From RUG13091 sp045113315 (GTDB taxonomy: Bacteria; Bacillota_I; Bacilli_A; RFN20; CAG-826), in NCBI GenBank assembly GCA_045113315.1, contig JBGUIX010000006.1, forward strand, positions 268,295 to 332,294: 64,000 nt of DNA, given 5' to 3'. Positions 37,143-46,123 of this stretch are shown here, in pieces. The notes beneath the pieces were generated by a model. That model did not search any database and had not been told where the DNA came from. It saw only the letters and a list, made by a program, of their open reading frames with translations. The position numbers and the translations under genes were made by a program. How positions within the stretch are numbered: the stretch's first letter is position 1; every line of letters starts with the position of its first letter.

Positions 37143-37670
37143 ATGGTTAATAAAAGAGTTAATAAAACTAAAGCCAATATCTCCGTGGCCTTATATGCTT
37201 TAATGCATAGAAAACCATATGATGAAATATCAGTCAAAGAAATATGTGAAAAAGCGGGTTGCTCCCGCATGTCTTTTTATCGTTACTATAGTAAGAAGGA
37301 TGATATCTTCTTAGACTACTGTGATGAAAGATTCGAAGAATTTTATCTTTTATTCACCTCAAAAGGTGATTTTTCTATTAAAAATTTCACTTTAGAGATG
37401 TTCCGCTACATCAAACAATATAGTCGACAAATTAAAACTCTTAAAAAAGCTAATCGAGAATGGATGTTATTAGATCAACTCAATAGCTATGCTAAATATG
37501 TCATCGCTAATTTAAAAAGTGACTATTTACAAGAACAAAAAAATAATCCAATGTTCGCCTATTTTATGGCGGGTGGATTATTTAATGTTTTAATGGATTG
37601 GATTGAAAATGATTTTAAAGTGTCACCAGAAGAAATGAATACGATGCTTCATTCCATCTCCACAATTTAA
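37143..37670 (+). CDS. TetR/AcrR family transcriptional regulator
   Basis: A 175-residue regulator. The N-terminal helix-turn-helix is clear: ISVKEICEKAGCSRMSFYRYY at about residues 29-49, preceded by a basic arm. The rest is the helical ligand and dimer domain, which resembles the TetR_C_7 type (ANREWMLLDQL, then FNVLMDWIENDF). It is divergent from the two-span membrane gene and close to the ABC exporter, both possible targets. Confidence 0.87.
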   Translation: MVNKRVNKTKANISVALYALMHRKPYDEISVKEICEKAGCSRMSFYRYYSKKDDIFLDYCDERFEEFYLLFTSKGDFSIKNFTLEMFRYIKQYSRQIKTLKKANREWMLLDQLNSYAKYVIANLKSDYLQEQKNNPMFAYFMAGGLFNVLMDWIENDFKVSPEEMNTMLHSISTI

Positions 37671-38807
37671 TTATTCCATCTCCTCACGAGTCTTTTCTAA
37701 ACTCTTCTTCACTTTATCGACCATTTTGTTGGTCTTTTTCTTTGGCTTTTCCTTAACCACTAAACCTCTTTGTTCTCTAATCGCATGAAGACTATATTCT
37801 TTATCCGTTTCAGAGGCCTTGTCTCTAATTTTGCTATCTTCTGGATTAACAGTCACTTGATTGTAAGGAATTTGGATATTATTATTTTTAAATAATAAAT
37901 AGAATTCTCTTTTCATATCTCTAGTCACTTGAAAACGGTCCGCTTCTTTCACGAAAGCTAAAACGAGGAAATCAATACTAGAAGCGGAAACATTATCGAT
38001 ACCTTTATACCATGGTCCTTCAATAATACTAGGAATCTTTTCTTTCATCAAATTAATTTCTTTAACAATTAATCCTTCGACGTGTTCAACATCTTCATTA
38101 TAAGAAACAGATAAAGTGACAGAAACCACACTTCTAAGTCTAGACATATTAACGACTGTATTAATGGAACTATTGCTAATAGATTTAATATTACCACCGA
38201 AATCTTCTAGCTTTGTGGTCTTTAGACCAACTTCAGTAATCGTTCCTCTAAAGCCATCGATAATGACTGTATCACCCACTGCGAAATAATCATCGAAAAC
38301 GATGAATAAACCGGAAATAATATCTTGAATTAAGGTTTGGCATCCTAAACCGATGATCAGAGTTAAAACACCAACACCCGCTAAAACACCAGCGACATCA
38401 ACACCCCAGGCAATGAGAATGAAACATATCGCAGCGATAATAACCACATATTTAATTAACGATCTAATTAAAGAAGAGATTGTGTTAGCTTTTCTCGATT
38501 TGTTATCGAATAGATGAGTAATAAAATTACTCACAAATATCAAAATAAAAGAGATAAAGATAATAACAACAGTTAAGACCCAGGAAATTGTGGAGGAGGC
38601 TAATTCTTGCCCTACTCTAATCCAACCGTTAGCGACATCTTTGCCATATATAATATCAGCGAGTTCATTTTGCCCCACTTCTCTTAAATTCATTAATATA
38701 AGCATTAATACGGTACAAATAAGGAAAAGGATAACAGCGATTATAAACATGACCTTTTGGCCAACAGTTTTTCTTTTCCACCAGTTTTTCTGATTCACTT
38801 CTTTCAT
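37671..38807 (-). CDS. small-conductance mechanosensitive channel (MscS family)
   Basis: A 378-residue MscS channel. Three or four membrane segments are present; the pore-lining stretch ADVAGVLAGVGVLTLIIGLGCQ with alternating Gly/Ala is followed by LIQDIISGLFIVFDDYFAVGD, the family signature. A beta domain and a Lys-rich C-terminal tail follow. It opens on membrane tension and releases solutes during osmotic downshift. Its ATG overlaps the TGA of the gene upstream (ATGA), so the two are translationally coupled. Confidence 0.92.
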   Translation of the reverse strand: MKEVNQKNWWKRKTVGQKVMFIIAVILFLICTVLMLILMNLREVGQNELADIIYGKDVANGWIRVGQELASSTISWVLTVVIIFISFILIFVSNFITHLFDNKSRKANTISSLIRSLIKYVVIIAAICFILIAWGVDVAGVLAGVGVLTLIIGLGCQTLIQDIISGLFIVFDDYFAVGDTVIIDGFRGTITEVGLKTTKLEDFGGNIKSISNSSINTVVNMSRLRSVVSVTLSVSYNEDVEHVEGLIVKEINLMKEKIPSIIEGPWYKGIDNVSASSIDFLVLAFVKEADRFQVTRDMKREFYLLFKNNNIQIPYNQVTVNPEDSKIRDKASETDKEYSLHAIREQRGLVVKEKPKKKTNKMVDKVKKSLEKTREEME

Positions 38808-39337
38808 TTTGTGATTCCTCCTATATTAAATTTCACTCTTTTAATGGTTTTTGTGTAATCATATCGATTGGTAAATTCGACATAGAACAGACATTTATCA
38901 TCTTCTTTGAATTCTTTGAATTCACCTTTATAAGTTGTCTCAGCTGAGCAATCAATCTTATCAGTATTCTTGTTATTGACTGAGAAATAATAACTAACTT
39001 TATAATTTTCTTTATTATTAATAGCAAATTGATAATAGAAGATATTATCTTTTACTTCATATGTATCATCCTTCACTTTGGGAGGATTTAATACAAAACC
39101 GTTATTTATAAAGCTTCCCGCTTGTATAGACGCCGCGACAGATAAAATGACGATTCCTGTCCCAACAGCGATCTTAGAGGCTCTTTTCATCGCTTTTTGG
39201 CGAGAATAATTTGTCCCCATACTTTCCTGATACATAATAGGAGCCATAAGTTCATCGCTTGTGGCAACATTATTAACATTAGGTGTAAAGGTAATTTTAC
39301 TGTTATCGTATGCTAAATTATTAAATTCGCCTTCCAT
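38804..39337 (-). CDS. single-span membrane protein, unrecognised
   Basis: A 177-residue protein with one hydrophobic segment near residue 65 (IAVGTGIVILSVAASIQAG). The N-terminal part is likely inside, the C-terminal 100 residues outside with a beta-sandwich pattern (NIFYYQFAINNKENYKVSYY). The ATG at 39337 is chosen over a TTG two codons upstream. It lies between the CRP-like gene and mscS in one operon. Function unknown. Confidence 0.6.
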   Translation of the reverse strand: MEGEFNNLAYDNSKITFTPNVNNVATSDELMAPIMYQESMGTNYSRQKAMKRASKIAVGTGIVILSVAASIQAGSFINNGFVLNPPKVKDDTYEVKDNIFYYQFAINNKENYKVSYYFSVNNKNTDKIDCSAETTYKGEFKEFKEDDKCLFYVEFTNRYDYTKTIKRVKFNIGGITK

Positions 39338-39350
39338 AAACAAAATAATC

Positions 39351-39938
39351 TTAAACTGATTTTATTAAATATAAAATATTTCCTTTTCTATTAATCACTT
39401 TTTCATTTATTAATTTGGTTAATAATCTAGATAATGTTTCTCTAGATAAATGTAATGTTTTGGCTAAAGAAGAAACGTTTTTAAAAGATAAAGGGTTGCT
39501 CTCTTCTAGATAATAAGTTAGTCTTTCTTCCGCGCTTGCTAAAGATAATAACTTAATTTGAAAATTAAGTCTTTTCGTGAATTCCGCATTAAAAGATAAA
39601 AACTTTAATAAAAATTCCTTGTTATTAGCGAATATCTTTAAAAGATTTTCTTTATTAATCAGAAATATTTTTGAATCACTATTAGCTATGACATTACCTC
39701 TAAAAAATGGTTTATCAGAAAATATTAAGTTATTCCCAAACATTTCATCCTTATTGATGAAATTATAAATAATTTCTCTACCGTTTAATGAATAAGAAGA
39801 AATCGTTAAACTTCCAAATAAAACAATGCCAATATGTTCACATTTTTCGTTCTCGTGAAATAAAATATGGTTCTTTTTTAAGTGAACGATTTTGCCTAAT
39901 TCTTTCTCTTTATTATTTAATAAGGATAATAATTCCAT
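39351..39938 (-). CDS. CRP/FNR family transcriptional regulator
   Basis: A 195-residue regulator with an N-terminal cyclic-nucleotide-binding-like barrel (HENEKCEHIGIVLFGSLTIS, then GREIIYNFINKDEMFGNNLIF) and a C-terminal winged helix (VSSLAKTLHLSRETLSRLLTKL). Only one Cys is present, so it is not an oxygen-sensing FNR. The recognition helix carries Arg-Glu-x3-Arg, the residues by which E. coli CRP reads TGTGA. A perfect CRP-type site lies four bases upstream of its ATG. Ligand unknown. Confidence 0.88.
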   Translation of the reverse strand: MELLSLLNNKEKELGKIVHLKKNHILFHENEKCEHIGIVLFGSLTISSYSLNGREIIYNFINKDEMFGNNLIFSDKPFFRGNVIANSDSKIFLINKENLLKIFANNKEFLLKFLSFNAEFTKRLNFQIKLLSLASAEERLTYYLEESNPLSFKNVSSLAKTLHLSRETLSRLLTKLINEKVINRKGNILYLIKSV

Positions 39939-39941
39939 AAC

Positions 39942-39957
39942 TGTGATTTAAATCACA
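39942..39957. promoter_or_regulatory. perfect CRP-type operator
   Basis: TGTGATTTAAATCACA is a perfect palindrome matching the TGTGA-N6-TCACA consensus. It lies between the divergent CRP-like gene and the ABC importer. A TATAAT at 39977-39982 for the importer has no good -35 box and puts the site centre near -40, the position for class II activation. On the other strand, a TATAAT complementary to 39962-39967 would start the regulator transcript within the site, consistent with self-repression. Confidence 0.75.
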
Positions 39958-40003
39958 TATTATTATACATTATTTATATATAATGACAAGGCGAGGAAAA
40001 ATT

Positions 40004-40924
40004 ATGAAAAAACAAATATTATTATTAATCCCACTTATGATGTTAACGGGATGTAAAAAAGATACATCAAAATTAAAAATTGTCTGCCCCACTGGCGCTC
40101 CAGCGTTCGCTTTTTATAAAGAGAATAGCAATCCAAATTTTGAAACTAACGGGGTTCCATCTAATATCGTTTCCATGATGAATGAAAATAGCGATAAAGA
40201 TTTAGTTGTTATCGATACGGTAAGCGGTTTAAAAGCTATCAAAAATGGCGCTCCTTATAAAATAGCGGCCTCACTTACCTTTGGTAACTTCTATATCGCA
40301 TCGACTGGTAAAGATGATGATGAAGTGATGGATAAAGATGATAAGATCGTTTTATTTGGTCAAAATCAAACACCAGATTTATTATTCCATTATCTATATG
40401 GAAATGAATATAACGATGCTATCGAATACGTCACTAATGTCCAAGATGCTGCTAAATGTTTAATTAGCGGTAAAAACGAAGTGACCACCAGCACTATCGA
40501 TTACGTATTTATCGCTCAACCAGTTTTAACTAATGCCTTAAATAAAAACAAAAATGCGAAAAAGGTTGTTGATATCCAAGAAGCTTATAAAAGTAAATCA
40601 GAAGGCAAAAGTTTAATTCAAGCTTCATTATTTGTCAGAAATAAAGCCAAAAAAGATATCGTTAACGAATACTTAAAAGGTTTAAAAACAAGTGTTGAAG
40701 AGGCTGTTAAAAACCCAGATGTTATTAGTGAAACTTTAAAAGATAAATCAATAGAAGAAATGACCGCTTTATATGGTGTTGCTCCTTCTTTAGCGGTTAC
40801 TGCTTTAAAAGATAATAATGGTTTAGGTTTAGGATATAAAAAGAGTAAGGATATCAAATCAGAAATCGATTCCTTTATATCACTATTTTCTCTAGAAAAT
40901 ACGAATGAAGAAATTTATTACTAA
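40004..40924 (+). CDS. ABC transporter substrate-binding lipoprotein (NMT1/SsuA-like)
   Basis: About 306 residues from MKKQILLLIPLMMLTGCKKD; the lipoprotein Cys follows the LTG box. The start at 40004 has a GAGG ribosome site seven bases upstream; a start at 39983 lies in the promoter. The fold is the periplasmic-binding type used for sulfonates, nitrate or thiamine precursors (LKIVCPTGAPAFAFYKEN, DTVSGLKAIKNGAPYKIAAS). It overlaps the permease gene by 20 bases. Substrate unknown. Confidence 0.82.
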   Translation: MKKQILLLIPLMMLTGCKKDTSKLKIVCPTGAPAFAFYKENSNPNFETNGVPSNIVSMMNENSDKDLVVIDTVSGLKAIKNGAPYKIAASLTFGNFYIASTGKDDDEVMDKDDKIVLFGQNQTPDLLFHYLYGNEYNDAIEYVTNVQDAAKCLISGKNEVTTSTIDYVFIAQPVLTNALNKNKNAKKVVDIQEAYKSKSEGKSLIQASLFVRNKAKKDIVNEYLKGLKTSVEEAVKNPDVISETLKDKSIEEMTALYGVAPSLAVTALKDNNGLGLGYKKSKDIKSEIDSFISLFSLENTNEEIYY

Positions 40925-41672
40925 TAAATATGTTTTAACGATTTTAGGATCCATCTTTTTCTTACTATTATGGATCATAATTTCTTATTCATTAGGAAAT
41001 CAAAATATGATTTTTCCTAATCCTTTTATCACACTTAAAGAAACATTTAATATCTTATCTAAAAGTTATGTATATGAATGTATCGGTTGGACATTTTATC
41101 GGATGCTAATCGGTTTTACTTCATCCTTATTATTAGCGATGATATTTGGTATCTTAGCGGGACATTTCTCTCAGTTTAAAACTTTTCTAAATCCGATGAT
41201 TATCGCTTTAAAAAGTATCCCCACCGCGGCACTTATATTCTTATTTTTAGTGGTATTAGGAGCAAGATACGCTCCAATATTTGTCGTCATCTTAATATCT
41301 TTCCCTATTCTTTATGAATCGATATCTGCAGGTATTAATAATGTTCCTAAAGAAATAATCGATTCCGCGAAAGTGGATGGTACTAGTTCTTTAAAGATTG
41401 CGATGAATGTTAGATTACCGCTCTCAATTCCTTATATTTTAGTCGGTATTGCTTCATCTTTTGCTCTATCTTTTAAAATAGAGATTATGGCAGAAATTAT
41501 CACTGGCGACACGAGAAACGGTTTAGGAAGTGCGATTAGTGCCGCACAAAAAAATGACCCCAGTAATATGGTGCCAATTTTTGCTTATTCTTTAATCGCT
41601 ATCGTTTTTATCTTAATCGTCACATTAATTGAAGATATCGCCACTAAGAAGCTAAAGAAATTATATTATTAG
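40905..41672 (+). CDS. ABC transporter permease (SsuC/TauC-like)
   Basis: A 255-residue permease with six hydrophobic segments and the EAA-type loop SAKVDGTSSLKIAMNVRLPLSIPYI. PNPFITLKETFNIL and LKSIPTAALIFLFLVVLGARYAPI are typical of the nitrate/sulfonate/taurine importer family. No ATPase gene follows: the next gene is convergent and unrelated, so the energising subunit must be encoded elsewhere or lost. Confidence 0.87.
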   Translation: MKKFITNKYVLTILGSIFFLLLWIIISYSLGNQNMIFPNPFITLKETFNILSKSYVYECIGWTFYRMLIGFTSSLLLAMIFGILAGHFSQFKTFLNPMIIALKSIPTAALIFLFLVVLGARYAPIFVVILISFPILYESISAGINNVPKEIIDSAKVDGTSSLKIAMNVRLPLSIPYILVGIASSFALSFKIEIMAEIITGDTRNGLGSAISAAQKNDPSNMVPIFAYSLIAIVFILIVTLIEDIATKKLKKLYY

Positions 41673-42445
41673 TCTTTAATATATTTTATATATTCCACTT
41701 GTGGATATTTATCCGAGATCTCCTTCATCTGTAATAAACATTGCTCATGAAGGTATTTTTTATTCTCTAATGGGGTAAATTCTCTATTTGGATAAATAGC
41801 TTTACCAAAGATGATGGTTTGTTTAGTTTTCTTTCCCTTTTTACCTCTCCAGACAGTAACCGCGGGAATTATTGGTTTATTAAATTCCGCAGGATAGGAG
41901 AAAGAAACATCTTTAAAGTTTCTTATTTTAGTGTAATAAGGCCAAATATGAGCTTCAGGATAAATTAAAACTACTTCATTTTTATCCACTAAAGTTTTAA
42001 TGGCTTCTTTTAGTTTCTTCAAATTATCAATATCGTTAGGTATTGGTAAATATCCTAAGCCTCTAATAAGAAGCCTAATCGGTTTTAACGATAAAGCATC
42101 ACTATAACCGATAATATTCACTCTTTTTTTCGGGACTGCGTAGCTAGCGAATTTAAAAACATCAGATATGGCGACATGGTTAGAATAGATAAAATATCCT
42201 TTATGTCTTAAAGGTTTTAAATTCTCTTTTCCTTTCACTTTAATACCGTGAAAGAAACAATATAAACCTAACATAGGTTTGGCAAGTAGATAATAAGTCA
42301 TCCACGCGGAAACATGGAACCTTCTTAAATAACGATAATTCTTTGGTACTTCGGGACGTTTTAAACCAACTTCATCAAAGTCGTCATTAAGTTCGTCATG
42401 CCAATAGATGGTTTTAGTTTTCTTCCAATCTTTATTCTTTGACAT
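41669..42445 (-). CDS. PlsC-like acyltransferase
   Basis: A 258-residue acyltransferase. NHVAISDV (HX4D) is near residue 91, then LPIPNDIDNL and IYPEAHIWPYYT, a variant of the EG substrate motif. It is closely similar to the C-terminal half of the 639-residue protein encoded at 57723-59642, including the DELNDDF start. Its first 14 bases overlap the end of the glycosyltransferase gene, so the two are coupled and likely build one glycolipid or polymer. Confidence 0.85.
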   Translation of the reverse strand: MSKNKDWKKTKTIYWHDELNDDFDEVGLKRPEVPKNYRYLRRFHVSAWMTYYLLAKPMLGLYCFFHGIKVKGKENLKPLRHKGYFIYSNHVAISDVFKFASYAVPKKRVNIIGYSDALSLKPIRLLIRGLGYLPIPNDIDNLKKLKEAIKTLVDKNEVVLIYPEAHIWPYYTKIRNFKDVSFSYPAEFNKPIIPAVTVWRGKKGKKTKQTIIFGKAIYPNREFTPLENKKYLHEQCLLQMKEISDKYPQVEYIKYIKD

Positions 42446-43751
42446 CTTCGCCCACCTTTTTCGCTCTTTTGTCCATTATTTTTCCACTATGTTTGATCGG
42501 TTTCCAGGTTTTTCTTAGACTTGGTCTAAATAGACCATGCACAAAAGCAAATAATAAATCGAGGAAATAGATTGGATAAGTAACAACTGTTAAAATAATC
42601 ATCCACCATTTCATCTTTAATCTATTGAAGTTATGTAATATCGTGGCTAAAGCCACAATGGAGAATAATAGATAAATCGACACTGTAAACATGATGGAAT
42701 GCCCGAGCATTGTTGATGAGAAATCTTTCGCATAGATTAATGAATAAGCGTATAAGATCCAGGAAGCAACCGCTAATAAGAAGCCAACAACAGCTGCAAC
42801 AGCGAAAGGAATAAGACTCACACGATATTCAAATATCGCTGCCATATTTCTCGCTTTAGAAGTGGCATGATGCATCTTTCCACCTTTAATAAACTTCTTA
42901 CGGTTAATCATAAAGCCCCAAATCCATCTGATATGTTGATGATGGTTGGTTTTAAATGATGGGGATTGTTCATCGTAGAAATTAACAATTGGGTAATAAC
43001 ACATATTAATATTGTGATATTCACAATAAGTGGTAAATTCTGTATCTTCAGTCATACCAGTAAAGATCCATCCACCGGCTTCATCGATAATTTCACTATT
43101 AACGTAATATCCAGTCCCGGCAATTAAAGCTTTTTTGAATAAAAGCGTTCTATTTTTGCTGGTAAATGAATTCATGTATGTAAATAAAATGGCGCTACCA
43201 GAAGTTAACCAGTTATCGTTGATATTAGTAAAGTTACGATAGCCAACCGCTACTTCGACACCAGTTTGTCTTAAATCGTTCATCTTTTCTAAATAATCGA
43301 TATCCATAACGTTATCAGCATCAAAGATCATATAAGCGTCATATGTTAGATTGTTTGCTTTTAAATAGCGGATACATTCTTGTAAGGCAAAGCCTTTAGT
43401 TCTTCTAGCATCAGTTAATTCATCTCTCACAAAATATTTAAAACCGTGTTCCACCGCTAATTTATTGACATTATCATCTTCGCTTTCCGTGATGAAATAA
43501 ACGTCATAATATTGCTTAGGATAAGTTTGAACGCTTAAAGCGTGCATGATATTTAAAACGATATCCCCTTCATTTCTCGCGGGAACTAAAACAGCAAATT
43601 TTGTAAATTTATCACTATGAGGAGCTTTTTTAATTCTCTTCATCGATAAGAAAAAGCCTGATACGTAAAACCAAGACATACCAAGCATGATAACGATGAT
43701 ACCCCAGAATAAGGCGTCGATGATATATATCGCTAATTCGTAATTAATCAT
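42432..43751 (-). CDS. family 2 glycosyltransferase, membrane-bound
   Basis: A 439-residue processive-type GT2. One N-terminal membrane segment is followed by the GT2 domain (KFAVLVPARNEGDIVLNIMH near residue 50, DADNVMDIDYLEKM with the metal-binding DAD, GMTEDTEFTTYCE, and QHIRWIWG as the QxxRW motif), then three or four C-terminal membrane segments. These motifs match hyaluronan/cellulose/poly-GlcNAc synthase relatives. The paired acyltransferase suggests an acylated membrane glycan. Product unknown. Confidence 0.87.
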   Translation of the reverse strand: MINYELAIYIIDALFWGIIVIMLGMSWFYVSGFFLSMKRIKKAPHSDKFTKFAVLVPARNEGDIVLNIMHALSVQTYPKQYYDVYFITESEDDNVNKLAVEHGFKYFVRDELTDARRTKGFALQECIRYLKANNLTYDAYMIFDADNVMDIDYLEKMNDLRQTGVEVAVGYRNFTNINDNWLTSGSAILFTYMNSFTSKNRTLLFKKALIAGTGYYVNSEIIDEAGGWIFTGMTEDTEFTTYCEYHNINMCYYPIVNFYDEQSPSFKTNHHQHIRWIWGFMINRKKFIKGGKMHHATSKARNMAAIFEYRVSLIPFAVAAVVGFLLAVASWILYAYSLIYAKDFSSTMLGHSIMFTVSIYLLFSIVALATILHNFNRLKMKWWMIILTVVTYPIYFLDLLFAFVHGLFRPSLRKTWKPIKHSGKIMDKRAKKVGEDVKE

Positions 43752-43855
43752 TTATACTAATTTTATCATATCAATAATTTATTAACTATCATTTCGTTAT
43801 TAATAAACGAAAAATTACGAATACATCAAGATAAAGCAAAATCGACTTTCTCCTA

Positions 43856-43889
43856 AAACAAAAATAGCGCTCACAAAGTGAACGCCATT
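43856..43889 (-). terminator. terminator of the 602-residue surface protein gene
   Basis: Minus-strand stem AATGGCGTTCAC / GTGAGCGCTATT with two G-U pairs and a TTTTTGTTTT tail. Confidence 0.88.
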
Positions 43890-43906
43890 TTCTAATCTAT
43901 TAAAAA

Positions 43907-45715
43907 TTATTTTAAAGCTTCTTCTTTGGTTTTAAAGATTTCTGGTTTTTCCTTATAAACAAACTTACATGGGAAAGCTAATAATCTTTCTTTACCGTCT
44001 TTTTTGCCTAAGGCAAATGGGAAGACTCTCACCGCTTTTTCGCCAATCTTCACCCATCTATTGAATAAGAAGAAGAGTAATAAATAAACTAAACCTAATA
44101 ATAGGACAATTGAGCCAATAACGATACCCGCAATCGCACCACCATTAAGACCTTTGCTGGTTGGTTTACTTGGATCATCAGGATTAACTGGTCCGACTGG
44201 ATCATCTGGTCCTGGAACAGGAGTACCAGCGATTGTCACAGTTACTGATTTAATTTCAGAATCACCGTGAGTATCATCACCCAATATCATATATTGGACA
44301 GTATATGTTCCGGCTTCTGTTGCGGTTGGAATTTCGGTAGAAAATTCACCAGTTTCGCCTAAACGATAGACAACTGTTCCTTCATTAGAAGAACCGGCAT
44401 TAACTAATGGTTGTGGTTGGCCAGTATAAGTTAAATCACTTTTTGCAGTTGGCTCAGATGTATATGTTGGTTCTGGAGCAGAAAATTGTACTGATTTATA
44501 GGAAACTTCTAATGCTTCAGTTCTTGGGTCAATGGCTGTTTCACCTTCAGTTCTATTAACATCAGTCCAACCTGTTCCTACATTCTCATTAATAACCAAT
44601 CCTGGACCATATACAGCAGATGAAGAAGCCGTTGCTTTACTTCCTATAGCGAAAGTTTTGCCAGTCGCTTCAAGTACGAATTTTTGTTCCATTCTGATTT
44701 GACGATTAGAAGCATCCCCTGTCCAAGCTAAGCTGGTAATGCCATATCCTCTGGCTGGAGCTCCACTTTTGCTATATTCATTTAAAGAAGTAGCGACAAC
44801 TTTTCCGCCTTTAAATTTTGCGTTGCAATATTCGGTATAAATTCCTATAGAATCATTGTAAGCTTTTCCACCGGTAGCGATAATTTCACCGCCAGTCATA
44901 AATGGTTGGTCTTCTTTCACACGTGTAAGTGCCATACCATAAGAATTGCCACCAAAACCATTATTGGTAGCTTCTCCACCAGTAGCGACAATAGTCCCTC
45001 CAGAAATACTGCAGTATTTCTTTGGAGAGGCATAAACATCTATTACAACATTTAAACCCGTACTACTTTGTTGGGATTTACCACCTGTCGCGTTTAACTT
45101 TCCGCCTTCAACAATGAAGCTAGCATCGCGTACTTCCATCCCCATAAGCTCGCTACCAGCATCTTGTTTTAATTCTCCCGTTTTGGCGTTAATTGTACCG
45201 CTTTTTAAAACGAAGTCAGTGGATACACAACTTAAACCAATATTGCTGGCACTATTGTAATTTGTATTGCCGGATTCGGTATTATAAACACCATCACCTT
45301 GGAAAGTGATTTTTGTTTGTGAATTAAAGCGAGATCCAAAGACTCTTTGAGGTTCGAGTGTATCACTACTGAATTTAATTGTATTTTCACCAACAAGATT
45401 AATTGTTAAATCCTGATTATATGAATAGTACAAAGCAGCATAGCATTCGTCATCGGCTGTATTATGATAGCCTTCGCCAGAGTAATTGAAATTGGTAAGT
45501 GTTAATGTTTTGTTAGCCGCGTCAAAAACCGCGGTACCATCTCCAATTGTATATTCAGGATCAGCAATCATATCATGATCGCCGATATAAAATATTCCAT
45601 CAATAGCTTCAGCCTTTTTCACTTCGTTACGATTAACAGAGGCAAAAGCAAACGCTCCCGCCATCGCTGAAAGAGCTAAAGATGAAGTTACGAATATTCC
45701 ATGTATTTTCTTCAT
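43907..45715 (-). CDS. secreted carbohydrate-binding-like surface protein with C-terminal anchor
   Basis: About 602 residues from MKKIHGIFVTSSLALSAMAG, with an AAGGAGACC ribosome site; a longer frame to 45754 is rejected. A signal peptide leads a large region of short beta-helix-like turns (GGKLNATGGKSQQSS, GGTIVATGGEA, GGEIIATGGKA), then an Ig-like segment with EAGTYTVQYMILGDD, a Pro/Asp-rich linker, a membrane segment near residue 530 and a 50-residue cytoplasmic tail. Related Gly-Gly repeat proteins are common in gut Bacilli. There is no LPxTG motif. Probably an adhesin or sensor. Confidence 0.75.
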   Translation of the reverse strand: MKKIHGIFVTSSLALSAMAGAFAFASVNRNEVKKAEAIDGIFYIGDHDMIADPEYTIGDGTAVFDAANKTLTLTNFNYSGEGYHNTADDECYAALYYSYNQDLTINLVGENTIKFSSDTLEPQRVFGSRFNSQTKITFQGDGVYNTESGNTNYNSASNIGLSCVSTDFVLKSGTINAKTGELKQDAGSELMGMEVRDASFIVEGGKLNATGGKSQQSSTGLNVVIDVYASPKKYCSISGGTIVATGGEATNNGFGGNSYGMALTRVKEDQPFMTGGEIIATGGKAYNDSIGIYTEYCNAKFKGGKVVATSLNEYSKSGAPARGYGITSLAWTGDASNRQIRMEQKFVLEATGKTFAIGSKATASSSAVYGPGLVINENVGTGWTDVNRTEGETAIDPRTEALEVSYKSVQFSAPEPTYTSEPTAKSDLTYTGQPQPLVNAGSSNEGTVVYRLGETGEFSTEIPTATEAGTYTVQYMILGDDTHGDSEIKSVTVTIAGTPVPGPDDPVGPVNPDDPSKPTSKGLNGGAIAGIVIGSIVLLLGLVYLLLFFLFNRWVKIGEKAVRVFPFALGKKDGKERLLAFPCKFVYKEKPEIFKTKEEALK

Positions 45716-45800
45716 AAAATAGGTCTCCTTTTTAATGATAAAAAAATTATACATTTATAGGATACACAATTAAGTGTCACAAAAGTGCCACATTATTTAT

Positions 45801-45833
45801 AAAATAAAACCCTCAATATTTTCATATCAAGGG
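45801..45833 (-). terminator. terminator of the tRNA-Asp/tRNA-Phe operon
   Basis: Minus-strand stem CCCTTGATAT / ATATTGAGGG with a GAAA tetraloop and TTTTATTTT tail. Confidence 0.88.
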
Positions 45834-45844
45834 ATTCTATCTAA

Positions 45845-45920
<76 letters not shown>

Positions 45921-45938
45921 ATTTAAATTAAAAGCGCT

Positions 45939-46014
45939 TGGCGGACCATACGGGAATCGAACCCGTGATCTTCTCCGTGACAGGGAGACATGTTAACCGC
46001 TACACCAATGGTCC
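45939..46014 (-). tRNA. tRNA-Asp (GTC anticodon)
   Basis: A complete 76-base cloverleaf on the minus strand: acceptor GGACCAT, anticodon loop CTGTCAC, T arm CGGG-TTCGATT-CCCG, CCA encoded. Flanking arms AAAAGCGC and GCGCTTTT could pair outside the acceptor stem in the precursor. Confidence 0.97.
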
Positions 46015-46077
46015 TTATTCGCAGCGCTTTTATATTATTATGGAAAATGAATGAAAAAACAAGAGAAAAATTAATCA

Positions 46078-46105
46078 AAAGAAAAGGCCCAATAAATTGG
46101 ACCTT
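46078..46105 (-). terminator. terminator of the rubrerythrin gene
   Basis: Minus-strand stem AAGGTCCAA / TTGGGCCTT, TTTA loop, TTCTTTTG tail. Confidence 0.85.
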
Positions 46106-46123
46106 AATAATTTTATAATAAAA

